Shown here: piece by piece, positions 26,396 through 35,895 of the stretch
Layout of the letters: the number at the start of each line of letters is the position of its first letter
How positions within the stretch are numbered: the first letter of the stretch is position 1
Assembly (NCBI GenBank): GCA_964632485.1
Contig: CAZWDO010000009.1
Location: 1 to 64,000 of the forward strand
Length of the DNA: 64,000 bases
Direction: 5' to 3'
Source: CAZWDO01 sp964632485 [NCBI: uncultured bacterium]
GTDB lineage: Bacteria; JAGOEH01
Program-made: the position numbers and the translations under genes
Notes under the pieces: model-generated
Told to the model about the DNA's origin: nothing
The model's input: only the letters and a program-made list of their open reading frames with translations
Database searches by the model: none

Positions 26396-27552
26396 TGAAT
26401 TTGATCTATTTTGACAACAACGCTACAACATCAGTTGACCCTCAGGTTGTGGAAGCGATGATCCCTTTTTTGAAAGATCAATATGGCAACCCGTCCTCTA
26501 TCCATCGTTTTGGCGGCCAGGTACGGAAATATATTGAGCAGGCGCGTGAAGCAGTGGCGCAATTGCTGGGGGCTTTTGCGGATGAGATTATTTTTACCAG
26601 TTGCGGAACGGAAAGTGATAACAGCGCGTTTTTCAGCGCCATCAATTCTGCTCCCGAAAATAAACGTTTGATCACAACTCAAGTCGAGCATCCCGCCGTG
26701 CTGAATCCAGCGCAATACTATGAAAAGAAAGGGTATGATGTCCAATATATTGGTGTCGATCGTCAGGGGCATCTGAATCTTGATGACCTGAAAAAAGCGT
26801 TGAATGAGCGAGCGGCGCTGGTTAGCGTTATGTGGGCCAATAATGAATCGGGGATGATTTTTCCCGTTGAGACAATAGCGCAATGGTGCCGGGAACGGGG
26901 CATTCTGTTTCATAGTGATGCGGTTCAAGTCGCCGGTAAGATGAAGATAAATGCGCATGAAGGCGGGATGGATTATCTCTCAATTTCGGGACATAAATTA
27001 CATGCTCCGAAAGGTGTGGGCGCATTGTACGCGCGCCGTGGCGCCCCTATGGCCCCCTTTATAATCGGCGGCCATCAGGAACACGGTTTACGTGGCGGAA
27101 CTGAAGCGGTTCCTCATATTGTCGCCCTGGGAAAAGCCGCAGAATTGGCTCTTTCCCATCTGGAAGCTGAACAAATTCTGGTTAAAAAGCTGCGTGATCA
27201 TTTAGAATCCAGGATTTTGAACGAAATACCGAAAAGCTATTTAAACGGCGATCCGCTGCAAAGGCTCGCCAATACCACCAATATCAGCTTTGAAGGCGTG
27301 GAAGGTGAAGCAATTCTTTTATTGCTTGATGAAAAGGGGATTTGCGCGTCTTCCGGTTCTGCGTGCACAACCGGATCACTTGAACCATCACATGTATTAC
27401 GAGCTATGCAAGTCCCATATACTATCATTCATGGGTCATTGCGACTGAGTCTCTCATATCTCAATACAATTGATGAAGTGAACGAAGTGGTGGAGCAGTT
27501 GAAAGAGATAATCCACCATTTGCGGACGCTGTCCCCCTATTGGCAGGAATGA
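26395..27552 (+). CDS. Cysteine desulfurase (NifS/IscS family)
   Basis: 385 residues; pyridoxal-phosphate enzyme that takes sulfur from cysteine and passes it to the NifU scaffold. The PLP lysine is K201 (ISGHKLHAPKG) and H99 stacks on the cofactor. The catalytic cysteine C324 lies in SSGSACTTGSLEPSHVL, whose short loop is group-I (NifS/IscS)-like. It starts inside the stop codon of nifU, so translation is coupled. It could equally be called iscS; the neighbouring NifU favours nifS. Confidence 0.96.
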   Translation: MNLIYFDNNATTSVDPQVVEAMIPFLKDQYGNPSSIHRFGGQVRKYIEQAREAVAQLLGAFADEIIFTSCGTESDNSAFFSAINSAPENKRLITTQVEHPAVLNPAQYYEKKGYDVQYIGVDRQGHLNLDDLKKALNERAALVSVMWANNESGMIFPVETIAQWCRERGILFHSDAVQVAGKMKINAHEGGMDYLSISGHKLHAPKGVGALYARRGAPMAPFIIGGHQEHGLRGGTEAVPHIVALGKAAELALSHLEAEQILVKKLRDHLESRILNEIPKSYLNGDPLQRLANTTNISFEGVEGEAILLLLDEKGICASSGSACTTGSLEPSHVLRAMQVPYTIIHGSLRLSLSYLNTIDEVNEVVEQLKEIIHHLRTLSPYWQE

Positions 27553-27570
27553 TTTTTTAAGGAGGACATA

Positions 27571-30042
27571 ATGGCTAAAAACAAGATGCCTTATAATGAA
27601 ATACTCGAAGAAGCGAATATCGTGGAAGAAATCCAGTCCGATGAATCAGAAAAAAATGCCGGGTCCGAGGGAATCTTATTGGCAACGGATGTGTTGCCTT
27701 TGGAACTTTTCATCGTTCCGGTCAACCAGCGCCCATTTTTCCCGGGAATGTTTTTACCGATTATCATTCCCCCCGGTCGATTTAAAAAATCGATTGAACA
27801 ACTGATTAAAACTGAACAAAGCGCCCTGGGACTTCTTCTGGTTCGCAAGGAGTTGGATGACCAGATCAATCTGGATTATTTTTACCGCTTTGGAACCGTG
27901 GCTAAAATCGTTAAATCCTTCAATTTGCCGGATGGCAGTATCCAGCTATTAGTCAATACCCTACAGAGATTCGAAACGAAGGAGCTGATTTCTGTAAAAC
28001 CACATATTATCACCCGGGTTGTTTATCATAAAGATATTTACGATAAGGATGATCCTGAAATTAAGGCTTTCGCCATGGCGATACTGGGTGAAATGAAAAA
28101 ATTGATCCAGAATAATCCGCTCTTCACAGAAGAAATGAAACTAATGCTATCCAAATTCAATATCAATGACCCGGGAATGCTGGCGGATGCTGCCGTTTCA
28201 TTGACCAATGGGAAAAAGGAAGATATCCAGGAAGTGTTGGAGACTTTACTTATCCGGCAACGAATGGAAAAAGTTCTGCTTTTATTGAAAAAGGAATCGG
28301 AACTGGTTGAGATCCAACAGAAAATTAATCGGCAGATCGAAGAAAAAATCAATAAGCAGCAGCGTGATTTTTTTCTGCGGGAACAGCTTAAGGCCATTAA
28401 AAAGGAATTGGGACTGGAATCGGACCCTAAAAGCCTGGAAATCAATAAATTTCAGGAACGGATTAAAAAACTCAAATTGAGTGAGGAAGCTAAGCAGAAA
28501 ATAGACGAAGAGTTCGAGAAGCTTTCATTACTGGAGCCGGTAAGCCCGGAATTTAATGTGTCGCGCACCTATCTCGACTGGTTGACCATACTGCCCTGGG
28601 GAAAGTTTACCCGGGAGAACCATAATTTGGAGCGGGCGCAGAAGATATTGGATCGGGATCACTATGGGCTGGAAGATATTAAAAAGCGCATTATCGAATT
28701 CATCGCTGTCAAGAAAATCAATCCTGAAAGCCGGGGTTCTATTCTTTGTTTTGTCGGGCCCCCCGGAGTGGGCAAGACTTCGATTGGACGGAGTATCGCC
28801 CAAACTCTCAATCGCAAGTTTTATCGTTTTTCTCTGGGTGGCATGCGCGATGAAGCTGAGATCAAAGGGCATCGCCGCACCTATATTGGCGCCATGCCCG
28901 GGAAAATCCTTCAAGCTTTAAAAGTGGTCGGCAGCGCTAATCCGGTGATTATGTTGGATGAAATTGATAAATTGGCTGTTAGTTTTCAGGGTGATCCTGC
29001 GGCTGCATTGCTGGAAGTGCTCGACCCTGAACAAAATGTCGACTTTCTCGATCATTACCTTGATGTACGTTTCGATCTTTCCAATATTCTTTTTATTGCG
29101 ACTGCAAATGTTCTCGATACAGTTCCCGGACCCTTGCTGGACCGTATGGAGGTATTGCGTTTGAGCGGGTATATCGAAAAGGAAAAACAGGAAATCGCCC
29201 GACGTTATCTGCTCCCCAAACAATTGAAAAGCCATGGTTTGAAACCAAAAAACATAAAAATTTCACCTGCCGGATACTCGATTATGATTAATGGTTATGC
29301 TCGTGAGGCCGGTGTACGGGCGCTGGAAAAAGAGATTGCCAATATTTGCCGGAAAGTAGCCACTCGGATTGTGCGGGAAGACAATCTGGATTTGCAGATC
29401 GCTATTGTTCCGAAGAATGTTGAAGAATTCTTAGGAAAACCAAAATTCACCGATGAAAAGTACCATAAAGTTTTACCCCCGGGTGTGGTTATGGGTTTGG
29501 CCTGGACCAGTCTCGGAGGAACGACCCTTTATGTTGAGGCTTTGGCGATTCCGGAGAAAAATAAAGGGTTTAAGCAAACCGGACAATTGGGTAATGTTAT
29601 GGTTGAATCGAGTACCATTGCTTATAGTTACGTCATGTCCCAGGCTAAGAAATTTGGAATTTCGCCGGATTTCTTCAATGAAAATTTAATTCATTTACAT
29701 GTGCCAACCGGGGCAACTCCCAAAGACGGCCCCTCGGCGGGCATTACAATGGCTACTGCGCTCGTCTCATTGGCCCGACAGGAACCGGTTCGCAAAAATA
29801 TGGCAATGACGGGGGAAATCACCCTGACTGGTAAAGTTTTGCCCATTGGAGGCGTTAAAGAAAAAGTAATCGCCGCCCGTCATGCCGGAGTGAAACTGAT
29901 TATATTGCCCATTGAAAATCGGAAAGAGCATAATGAATTGCCCGACCATATCAGGGAAGGGATTGAATTTGTTTTTGTCGATACTTTTGAGGATGTCTTC
30001 CAGATCGCTATAAACCCGGTAAAAAAACCGAAAGAATCCTAA
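27571..30042 (+). CDS. ATP-dependent protease Lon
   Basis: 823 residues, the usual bacterial LonA length. A LON substrate-binding domain ([20 protein letters not shown]) is followed by coiled coil. The AAA+ module has Walker A G396-PPGVGKT and Walker [10 protein letters not shown]. The protease domain has the Ser-Lys dyad S722 ([10 protein letters not shown]) and K765 ([10 protein letters not shown]). It degrades misfolded and regulatory proteins in the cytoplasm. It lies 18 bp after nifS with AAGGAGG before its ATG and abuts the next gene. Confidence 0.98.
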   Translation: MAKNKMPYNEILEEANIVEEIQSDESEKNAGSEGILLATDVLPLELFIVPVNQRPFFPGMFLPIIIPPGRFKKSIEQLIKTEQSALGLLLVRKELDDQINLDYFYRFGTVAKIVKSFNLPDGSIQLLVNTLQRFETKELISVKPHIITRVVYHKDIYDKDDPEIKAFAMAILGEMKKLIQNNPLFTEEMKLMLSKFNINDPGMLADAAVSLTNGKKEDIQEVLETLLIRQRMEKVLLLLKKESELVEIQQKINRQIEEKINKQQRDFFLREQLKAIKKELGLESDPKSLEINKFQERIKKLKLSEEAKQKIDEEFEKLSLLEPVSPEFNVSRTYLDWLTILPWGKFTRENHNLERAQKILDRDHYGLEDIKKRIIEFIAVKKINPESRGSILCFVGPPGVGKTSIGRSIAQTLNRKFYRFSLGGMRDEAEIKGHRRTYIGAMPGKILQALKVVGSANPVIMLDEIDKLAVSFQGDPAAALLEVLDPEQNVDFLDHYLDVRFDLSNILFIATANVLDTVPGPLLDRMEVLRLSGYIEKEKQEIARRYLLPKQLKSHGLKPKNIKISPAGYSIMINGYAREAGVRALEKEIANICRKVATRIVREDNLDLQIAIVPKNVEEFLGKPKFTDEKYHKVLPPGVVMGLAWTSLGGTTLYVEALAIPEKNKGFKQTGQLGNVMVESSTIAYSYVMSQAKKFGISPDFFNENLIHLHVPTGATPKDGPSAGITMATALVSLARQEPVRKNMAMTGEITLTGKVLPIGGVKEKVIAARHAGVKLIILPIENRKEHNELPDHIREGIEFVFVDTFEDVFQIAINPVKKPKES

Positions 30043-31371
30043 ATGGCAAAAAAATTTTTCGTTCTCGACACCAATGTTATCCTGCATGACCATACCTGTA
30101 TCTACAGTTTTGAGGATAATGATCTGGTTTTACCGATCACCGTTCTGGAAGAATTGGATAAATTTAAAAAAGGCAATGATCAGATCAATTTTAATGCCCG
30201 TTTTTTTACGCGCGAGTTGGACCAGTTGACTACTGGTGAGGATATTTTTCAACATGGTGTGTCGCTGGGGAAAAAGATGGGTAAACTCAGTATCGACCTG
30301 GGACTGGATATCCCCAACGGTTTCCGGGATATTTTCCATGAAGATAAACCGGATAATCATATTCTTGGAGTTGCTTATAAATTAACTCGTAAGTACAAGA
30401 CCCGGTCTGTCGTTCTTGTTACCAAGGATATTAATCTGCGCATGAAAGCCCGATCCTTGGGGATTGTGGCAGAGGATTACGAGACCGATAAGATTGATAG
30501 TCTCGAGGCATTATTTCCCGGGAAAACACTGATGGAAGAATTTCCCGCCGAGCTGATTCAACGTCTCTACCAGGAACCCTATCATCTGAGCCTGGAGGAT
30601 ATGCCCAAAGGATTTCCCAAACCGGTTAATAATCAGTACTATATATTCCGTAACGGATCGCTTTCGGCTCTGGCCTGGTACAATCCGTTTCAAATCCGTA
30701 TCGAGCGGTTGGAATCGAAGGACGCTTATGGCATTAAACCGCGAAACGCTGAACAGACCTTCAGTCTGCACATTCTGATGAACCCGGAGATTAAATTGGC
30801 GACAATTATTGGCAAAGCGGGTACCGGGAAGACGTTGATTGCCCTGGCTTCGGCCCTGGCCCAGTTTAAAGACTACAAACAGATTTTTTTAGCGCGCCCG
30901 ATTGTTCCGCTGAGCAATAAAGATATCGGTTTCCTGCCGGGCGACATTCAATCTAAAATTCATCCGTATATGGAACCCCTTTATGATAATTTGAAATTTA
31001 TTCAGCATCAGTTTCATGAAACGGATGAACACTTTCAACGCATTGATCGAGCGTTGGAGAGCGAAAAACTATGTATTTCACCATTGGCCTATATCCGCGG
31101 GCGAAGTTTGAATAAAATTTTTTTCATTGTCGATGAAGCGCAGAATTTAACGCCTCATGAAGTGAAGACGATTATTACCCGCGCTGGGGAAGGCACGAAA
31201 ATTGTTTTTACGGGTGATCCCTATCAGATTGATACTCCTTATCTGGATTCCGAATCAAACGGCTTGAGTACGTTAGTTTCAAAAATGACGGGTCAAAAAA
31301 TCTATGCTAATGTCCGGATGGAAAAAGGTGAACGTTCGGAACTGGCAGATCTGGCCAGTACGATTTTATAA
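30043..31371 (+). CDS. PIN-PhoH ATPase (PhoH2/YlaK type)
   Basis: 442 residues. An N-terminal PIN-like nuclease domain (FVLDTNVILHD with D9; later acidic residues in DKPDNHILGVA) is joined to a PhoH P-loop ATPase with Walker A GKAGTGKT (257-264) and Walker B FFIVDEAQN, followed by FTGDPYQID. PhoH2 proteins of this type couple RNA unwinding to PIN cleavage in other bacteria. The start codon follows the lon stop directly, without a gap, so the two are co-translated; a joint role in protein and RNA quality control is inference. Confidence 0.93.
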   Translation: MAKKFFVLDTNVILHDHTCIYSFEDNDLVLPITVLEELDKFKKGNDQINFNARFFTRELDQLTTGEDIFQHGVSLGKKMGKLSIDLGLDIPNGFRDIFHEDKPDNHILGVAYKLTRKYKTRSVVLVTKDINLRMKARSLGIVAEDYETDKIDSLEALFPGKTLMEEFPAELIQRLYQEPYHLSLEDMPKGFPKPVNNQYYIFRNGSLSALAWYNPFQIRIERLESKDAYGIKPRNAEQTFSLHILMNPEIKLATIIGKAGTGKTLIALASALAQFKDYKQIFLARPIVPLSNKDIGFLPGDIQSKIHPYMEPLYDNLKFIQHQFHETDEHFQRIDRALESEKLCISPLAYIRGRSLNKIFFIVDEAQNLTPHEVKTIITRAGEGTKIVFTGDPYQIDTPYLDSESNGLSTLVSKMTGQKIYANVRMEKGERSELADLASTIL

Positions 31372-31555
31372 ATAGAGCCTGCTTTGTTATCTCGAACGAG
31401 ATGAAAAGCTTATTTGATAATACCGTTTGGACCTGCGATGATATTGCAGGCTTAAACAGTCGGCCGAATTTTCTTTGAGATGATGGGATTCCAGGTATGG
31501 AAACAAAGACTCGATTATATAAAGCAAAGTAACTTCAGAAACAGAAAGTGGAGCG

Positions 31556-32902
31556 GTGAACAAGAAAAATCTGCATGCTCACAAGAGTTGGAAAAAAGAA
31601 CTGCGTCAGCTTAACCGGATTTTTAAACATCTTAAACAGGAAAAAGAAGATAAACGCGGCCAGCCTCAGGATGTAAAAAAGGATAATCACACTGAAACTG
31701 ATCAGATAAAACATTCATTCAAGGGACTTTTTGGCAAGTTCCGCACGATGAGCGCCACACGGGATCATCAGATTTTCAGAGATGCCGTCAATCGCGATTT
31801 TCAATATCTCAACTCCCGTCCCTTTGCTATCGATAACGATGCCCGGTGTTTACTGCTCCCCCAATCTGTCACGGGGCACGCGCTTTATGGTCATAGCCGT
31901 TTTATGGACGATTTAGGGCGGCCGTTGATTTTTGCCGACGCGACAATTGAATCCGTCGTAGCCGTTCTGGAACCCGGCAGTCTGCCTTTTGATCCCAAGA
32001 CCATTGCCAAACGGCGCGAAGAAATGCTTGTCGATGTGTTCGACTTTCTTAAGGAAAATTTTGATAAGGACCATGTTCGTTTACTGGATAAAGAGGGTCG
32101 CGGATTGCTGGGTGTAAAATTTTTCGATCGTTTTGAAGTTAGCGGCAAAGAATTGATCCAGGGTTTTTATATAGCGGCTATGATGGATAGCTGGCATTTC
32201 CGCCAAATGACCAACCGCTTCTTTCAATGCGACCTGCGGGGTCATCTCTTTGAGATGGGCGGCGGCGTCATTCATTTGGTTGATCTTGAACGGTTCCGCC
32301 TGACCGGGTTGCGGTCACGCGATCTGAGTGACCGCCCGATACGTCCAGAGGATATTCAAAAAATGAAAGATTACCATATTATTATCAATGATGACCAAAC
32401 CGACAAAACACGGCATGTTGGCGCCCTTTATTTTCGGCAAAAAGAGGGTTCCGGAGTCTGCGACGATGCCGCTCTGATTTTTATCGGCAAAAGCATTAGT
32501 ACTGATGCCTTTTGGGGCGCTTTTCTCGCCGATGCCTGCGACACCTATGATAAATACATCGTGAACTATCGTTCTGACGGGATGGATGAATATATGGCCA
32601 ATTACCTCTATCACCTCTGGTACGAGAAATACCACGAACCCCTTATTGATTCGGATGTGATTCAGAATATCATTTTTATGGCTGCTGAAAATAATTATCC
32701 CAAAATCAGCTTTAGCTCCTCGCACCGCCGGTTTGTCCAATACGAGGACGATGCCCATAATCCAACGATCGTCAATCATTTGCATTTTATTCAAAAGAAG
32801 CCGGTGGAAAAAATCCAATTGGGATTTGAACGATTTCCATCGGATGAATTTTATCAAATACTCAATGTCCGAGCGGAAATTATCAAATTTCCTCATTGGT
32901 GA
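31556..32902 (+). CDS. Conserved-looking hypothetical protein, unrecognised fold
   Basis: 448 residues from a GTG with GGAG only two bases away; a start at the ATG at 31748 is possible. I do not recognise the family. The first ~60 residues are lysine-rich, hydrophilic and probably disordered. The rest is a compact, soluble, alternating alpha/beta sequence with no signal peptide, membrane segment or cysteine motif, and several acidic/aromatic patches (VGALYFRQKEGSG, SDGMDEYMANYLYHLWYEKY). It stands alone between the lon-phoH operon and pdxA, about 180 bp from the former. Codon use looks like that of its neighbours. It probably acts in the cytoplasm; no function is assigned. Confidence 0.75.
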   Translation: MNKKNLHAHKSWKKELRQLNRIFKHLKQEKEDKRGQPQDVKKDNHTETDQIKHSFKGLFGKFRTMSATRDHQIFRDAVNRDFQYLNSRPFAIDNDARCLLLPQSVTGHALYGHSRFMDDLGRPLIFADATIESVVAVLEPGSLPFDPKTIAKRREEMLVDVFDFLKENFDKDHVRLLDKEGRGLLGVKFFDRFEVSGKELIQGFYIAAMMDSWHFRQMTNRFFQCDLRGHLFEMGGGVIHLVDLERFRLTGLRSRDLSDRPIRPEDIQKMKDYHIIINDDQTDKTRHVGALYFRQKEGSGVCDDAALIFIGKSISTDAFWGAFLADACDTYDKYIVNYRSDGMDEYMANYLYHLWYEKYHEPLIDSDVIQNIIFMAAENNYPKISFSSSHRRFVQYEDDAHNPTIVNHLHFIQKKPVEKIQLGFERFPSDEFYQILNVRAEIIKFPHW

Positions 32903-33216
32903 TTTATTTTCTCCGGGATCGGGATGTTTATATCCCTAATTTCTCAAAATATATTTATAGCGTCCCCGTTATAGATTGTCAATAACACTACATCATGTAA
33001 TTGCGATCGGGTTCAATGACGTATTGCGGGATACCAGAGATATCAACGGGTAATTCGTGATAAGCGGGTTGTCCCGGGATGGCGCTTTTCGCCCAGAACC
33101 TTCCCTTTGCGCAGTATGGCCGACCGGTGTGAAAAAAAATATTATTTGCTTGCATTTTCAGAAATTTTGGTTAATATACCTATTGAAAGCTTCTAAAATT
33201 CAACCAGGAAAAGAAA
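32903..33216. other. Intergenic region upstream of pdxA
   Basis: This 314-bp gap holds the pdxA promoter at its 3' end. The rest shows no open frame, tRNA or clear hairpin. Confidence 0.6.
33150..33177 (+). promoter_or_regulatory. Predicted promoter of pdxA
   Basis: TTGCAT (33150-33155), 16 bp, TAATAT (33172-33177), about 40 bp upstream of the ATG. A weak AGGAA site precedes the start. Confidence 0.5.
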
Positions 33217-34230
33217 ATGTACCGTCCGTTAATAGGTATCACACCCGGAGATCCGTCGGGGATAGGTCCGGAGATTGCCCTGAAAGCCTTACGGGAAAAA
33301 GTATTATATAAAAAATGCCGGCCGCTGGTGATTGCCGGCCAGGATGTGTTGGCGGCGACGCAGCGAATGCTGGATGATGACCGCCGGTTAGTCCCCTATT
33401 CATTTGACAGAGCGAATGAATTTAATGCGGGCCGTATCATATACTATGACAGTGGCGCGCGTCTTTCCAGTAAATTGGTTCCCGGCGAGATTAGCGCGGA
33501 GAATGGGCAATGGGCATACCGCCAGATTGAAACGGGAGTTCAATTGGCGCGCGACGGTTTAATTGATGCCCTTTGCACCGGCCCTATCCATAAAATCGCC
33601 ATGAAACTTGCAGGGATTACGGTTCCCGGACATACCGAGATATTTGGCGGGTTATGCGGCATTGCCGAACCACTGACTATGTTTGAAGTCTATCGGCTGA
33701 GGATTTTTTTTCTAACTCGGCATCTATCCTTGGTGGATGCATGCAGGCAGGTTACTCGTGAGCGGTTGGTTAATTTTATTCCGCTAATATTTGACGGATT
33801 GCGGCAATTGGGCCTGCCGATGGGGCCGGTGGCAATCGCTGCGCTTAATCCTCATGCCGGGGATGGGGGGCGTTTTGGAACCGAGGAACTAACTGAGATT
33901 ATTCCGGCTATTGAATGGGCCAGAGAGAAAGGCTGGGATATGGTGGGCCCCGTTCCGGCTGATTCTGTGTTTCATTTGGCTGCTGAAGGGCGCTATATGG
34001 CTGTTCTTTCCTTATACCATGATCAGGGGCATATTGCTGCTAAATCTTTGGCATTCGATGAAACGGTTGCTTTGACCTTAGGCCTGCCTTTTTTACGGGT
34101 TTCCGTGGACCATGGCACAGCGATGGATATTGCCGGCAAAGGTCAGGCCAATGCGCAGAGTATGATTCGCGCTATCGAATCCGCGGCATTCTATACTAAA
34201 AATGGGGATACCCTTCATCCAATCGACTGA
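33217..34230 (+). CDS. 4-hydroxythreonine-4-phosphate dehydrogenase
   Basis: 337 residues; NAD-dependent enzyme of the DXP-dependent pyridoxal-phosphate pathway. The N-terminal GITPGDPSGIGPEI motif is diagnostic. Metal-binding histidines are H169, H213 (NPHAGDGG) and H268 (LYHDQGH). The C-terminal SVDHGTAMDIAGKG motif is also conserved. Length is usual for the family. No other vitamin B6 gene lies nearby. Confidence 0.96.
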   Translation: MYRPLIGITPGDPSGIGPEIALKALREKVLYKKCRPLVIAGQDVLAATQRMLDDDRRLVPYSFDRANEFNAGRIIYYDSGARLSSKLVPGEISAENGQWAYRQIETGVQLARDGLIDALCTGPIHKIAMKLAGITVPGHTEIFGGLCGIAEPLTMFEVYRLRIFFLTRHLSLVDACRQVTRERLVNFIPLIFDGLRQLGLPMGPVAIAALNPHAGDGGRFGTEELTEIIPAIEWAREKGWDMVGPVPADSVFHLAAEGRYMAVLSLYHDQGHIAAKSLAFDETVALTLGLPFLRVSVDHGTAMDIAGKGQANAQSMIRAIESAAFYTKNGDTLHPID

Positions 34231-34401
34231 ATGGAATGCCGGACATGTTTTTCATTATAAATATGGGGTTAATGTTATTTCCAACCAATACATAGAATCC
34301 CCGATTAACGCCAATACAATAAGGATAAGCTTAAAAACTGCATACGGAGTTTTCCCGTCAAATTGTATTTGAATTTCAGCTAATAATCAAAGGAGCATTA
34401 A

Positions 34402-35835
34402 GTGAAACCCCGAATAAAACGTGAGCCTAAACTGTGGGAAGCGCTGATTCCGGTAATATTGTTGATGGGATTGATTGGCGTGAGTGTGGTGGGAATGCAG
34501 ACCAGCGCGCATATCGCTCTGGTTTTAGGTATTATGATTGCTTCGTTTGTGGGTTGGCGCCTGGGTTATTCATGGCATGAAATGGAGCAGGCTATGATTT
34601 ATGGGATCAATTTAGGTTTGCAGGCTTGCTTAATATTGATGACCGTCGGGATTCTCATTGGACTCTGGATATTGGGCGGAATCGTGCCCGCGATGATCAA
34701 CTATGGCCTTAAACTGATTTCTCCCAGTGTTTTTTTAGTCTCGAGCTGCATTATTTGCTGCGTTGTATCATTGGCTACCGGAAGTTCGTGGTCCACCGCT
34801 GGAACGGTCGGATTGGCGTTAATCGGTATCGGCAAATCGCTGGGGATTTCTCTGCCAATGGTAGCCGGCGCCATTATTTCTGGCGCGTATTTTGGTGATA
34901 AAATGTCCCCCCTTTCCGATACGACAAATTTGGCGCCGGCGGCGGCAGGCACCGATCTGTTTACTCATATCCGGCATATGGTTTATACAACCGGGCCCAG
35001 TCTTGCAATCGCGCTGACGCTTTATGGCTTTTTGGATTTTCATAATAGTGCCAAAGTAGAAGCGGGTCAGGATGTTCTAATCATGCTGGAAGCGATTCAA
35101 AGGCAATTCAGCATCAGCCCCTGGTTGCTGATTCCCCCGTTGGCGGTTGTGGCGATGGTGGTGATGAGGATTCCCGCCTTGCCAGCATTGTTTGTGGGAT
35201 GCTTGTTAGGAGCCATGACGGCATGGGTTTTCCAGGGAAGCAGCGTATCCGTGATTTTTTCTGCCGCGCTGGATGGATTCCGCTCACAAACAGGGACGGC
35301 GGCTGTGGATGAACTGTTGACCCGGGGGGGATTACTTTCTATGATGCCGACCCTGGCGATGATATTCGCGGCTTTGGGATTCGGGGGCGTTATGGAAAAA
35401 ACGGGATTGCTGGCCCGCATCGCCGCCTCTGTTCTTTTCTTTGCCCGCAATGTCGGACTATTAGTTACTACCACGATTTTAACCTGTATCAGCTTTAATT
35501 TCCTTGCAGCGGAACAATATATATCCATTATCATCCCCGGGCGAATGTATCGGGAAGCGTTCCGCCGCTATAATCTTCACCCCAAAAATCTATCCCGTTG
35601 CTTAGAAGACTCTGGAACACTGAGTTCCCCGCTGGTCCCCTGGAATACCTGCGGCGCATTCATGGCGGCGGTTTTGGGTGTCTCCCCGTGGCTTTACGCT
35701 CCCTATGCCTTTTTGAACCTGATCAATCCCATGGTTTCCATTTTTTATGGCTTTACCGGGATTACCATGGAAAAACTTCCCGAGACGAATATGGAGCCTG
35801 GAAAAGATGCAATACCAAAAATGAATATTATGTAA
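34402..35835 (+). CDS. Na+/H+ antiporter, NhaC family
   Basis: 477 residues with about 12 hydrophobic segments; inner-membrane ion exchanger. The NhaC signature region TGSSWSTAGTVGLALIGIG and the following GAYFGDKMSPLSDTTNLAP are clearly present. The start is GTG with AAGGAG at ideal spacing (six bases). The gene stands alone and converges on the large T9SS protein gene downstream, with only 60 bp between the stops. Confidence 0.93.
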   Translation: MKPRIKREPKLWEALIPVILLMGLIGVSVVGMQTSAHIALVLGIMIASFVGWRLGYSWHEMEQAMIYGINLGLQACLILMTVGILIGLWILGGIVPAMINYGLKLISPSVFLVSSCIICCVVSLATGSSWSTAGTVGLALIGIGKSLGISLPMVAGAIISGAYFGDKMSPLSDTTNLAPAAAGTDLFTHIRHMVYTTGPSLAIALTLYGFLDFHNSAKVEAGQDVLIMLEAIQRQFSISPWLLIPPLAVVAMVVMRIPALPALFVGCLLGAMTAWVFQGSSVSVIFSAALDGFRSQTGTAAVDELLTRGGLLSMMPTLAMIFAALGFGGVMEKTGLLARIAASVLFFARNVGLLVTTTILTCISFNFLAAEQYISIIIPGRMYREAFRRYNLHPKNLSRCLEDSGTLSSPLVPWNTCGAFMAAVLGVSPWLYAPYAFLNLINPMVSIFYGFTGITMEKLPETNMEPGKDAIPKMNIM

Positions 35836-35895
35836 GTTGAAATTATGTGTTTAGGGGCGATGATTCTGTTGCTGATAGAAATCGCTATCCCGAAA

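Noticed and set aside
25529-27552. Nitrogen-fixation locus suggested by nifU and nifS
   Set aside because: No nitrogenase or nif accessory gene is present. Full-length NifU with a NifS-type desulfurase is common in non-fixing bacteria, so general Fe-S assembly is the simpler reading.
31389-31402. ATCTCGAACGAGAT palindrome after the PhoH gene
   Set aside because: The stem is only 6 bp with a 2-nt loop and no T-tract; too weak to call a terminator.
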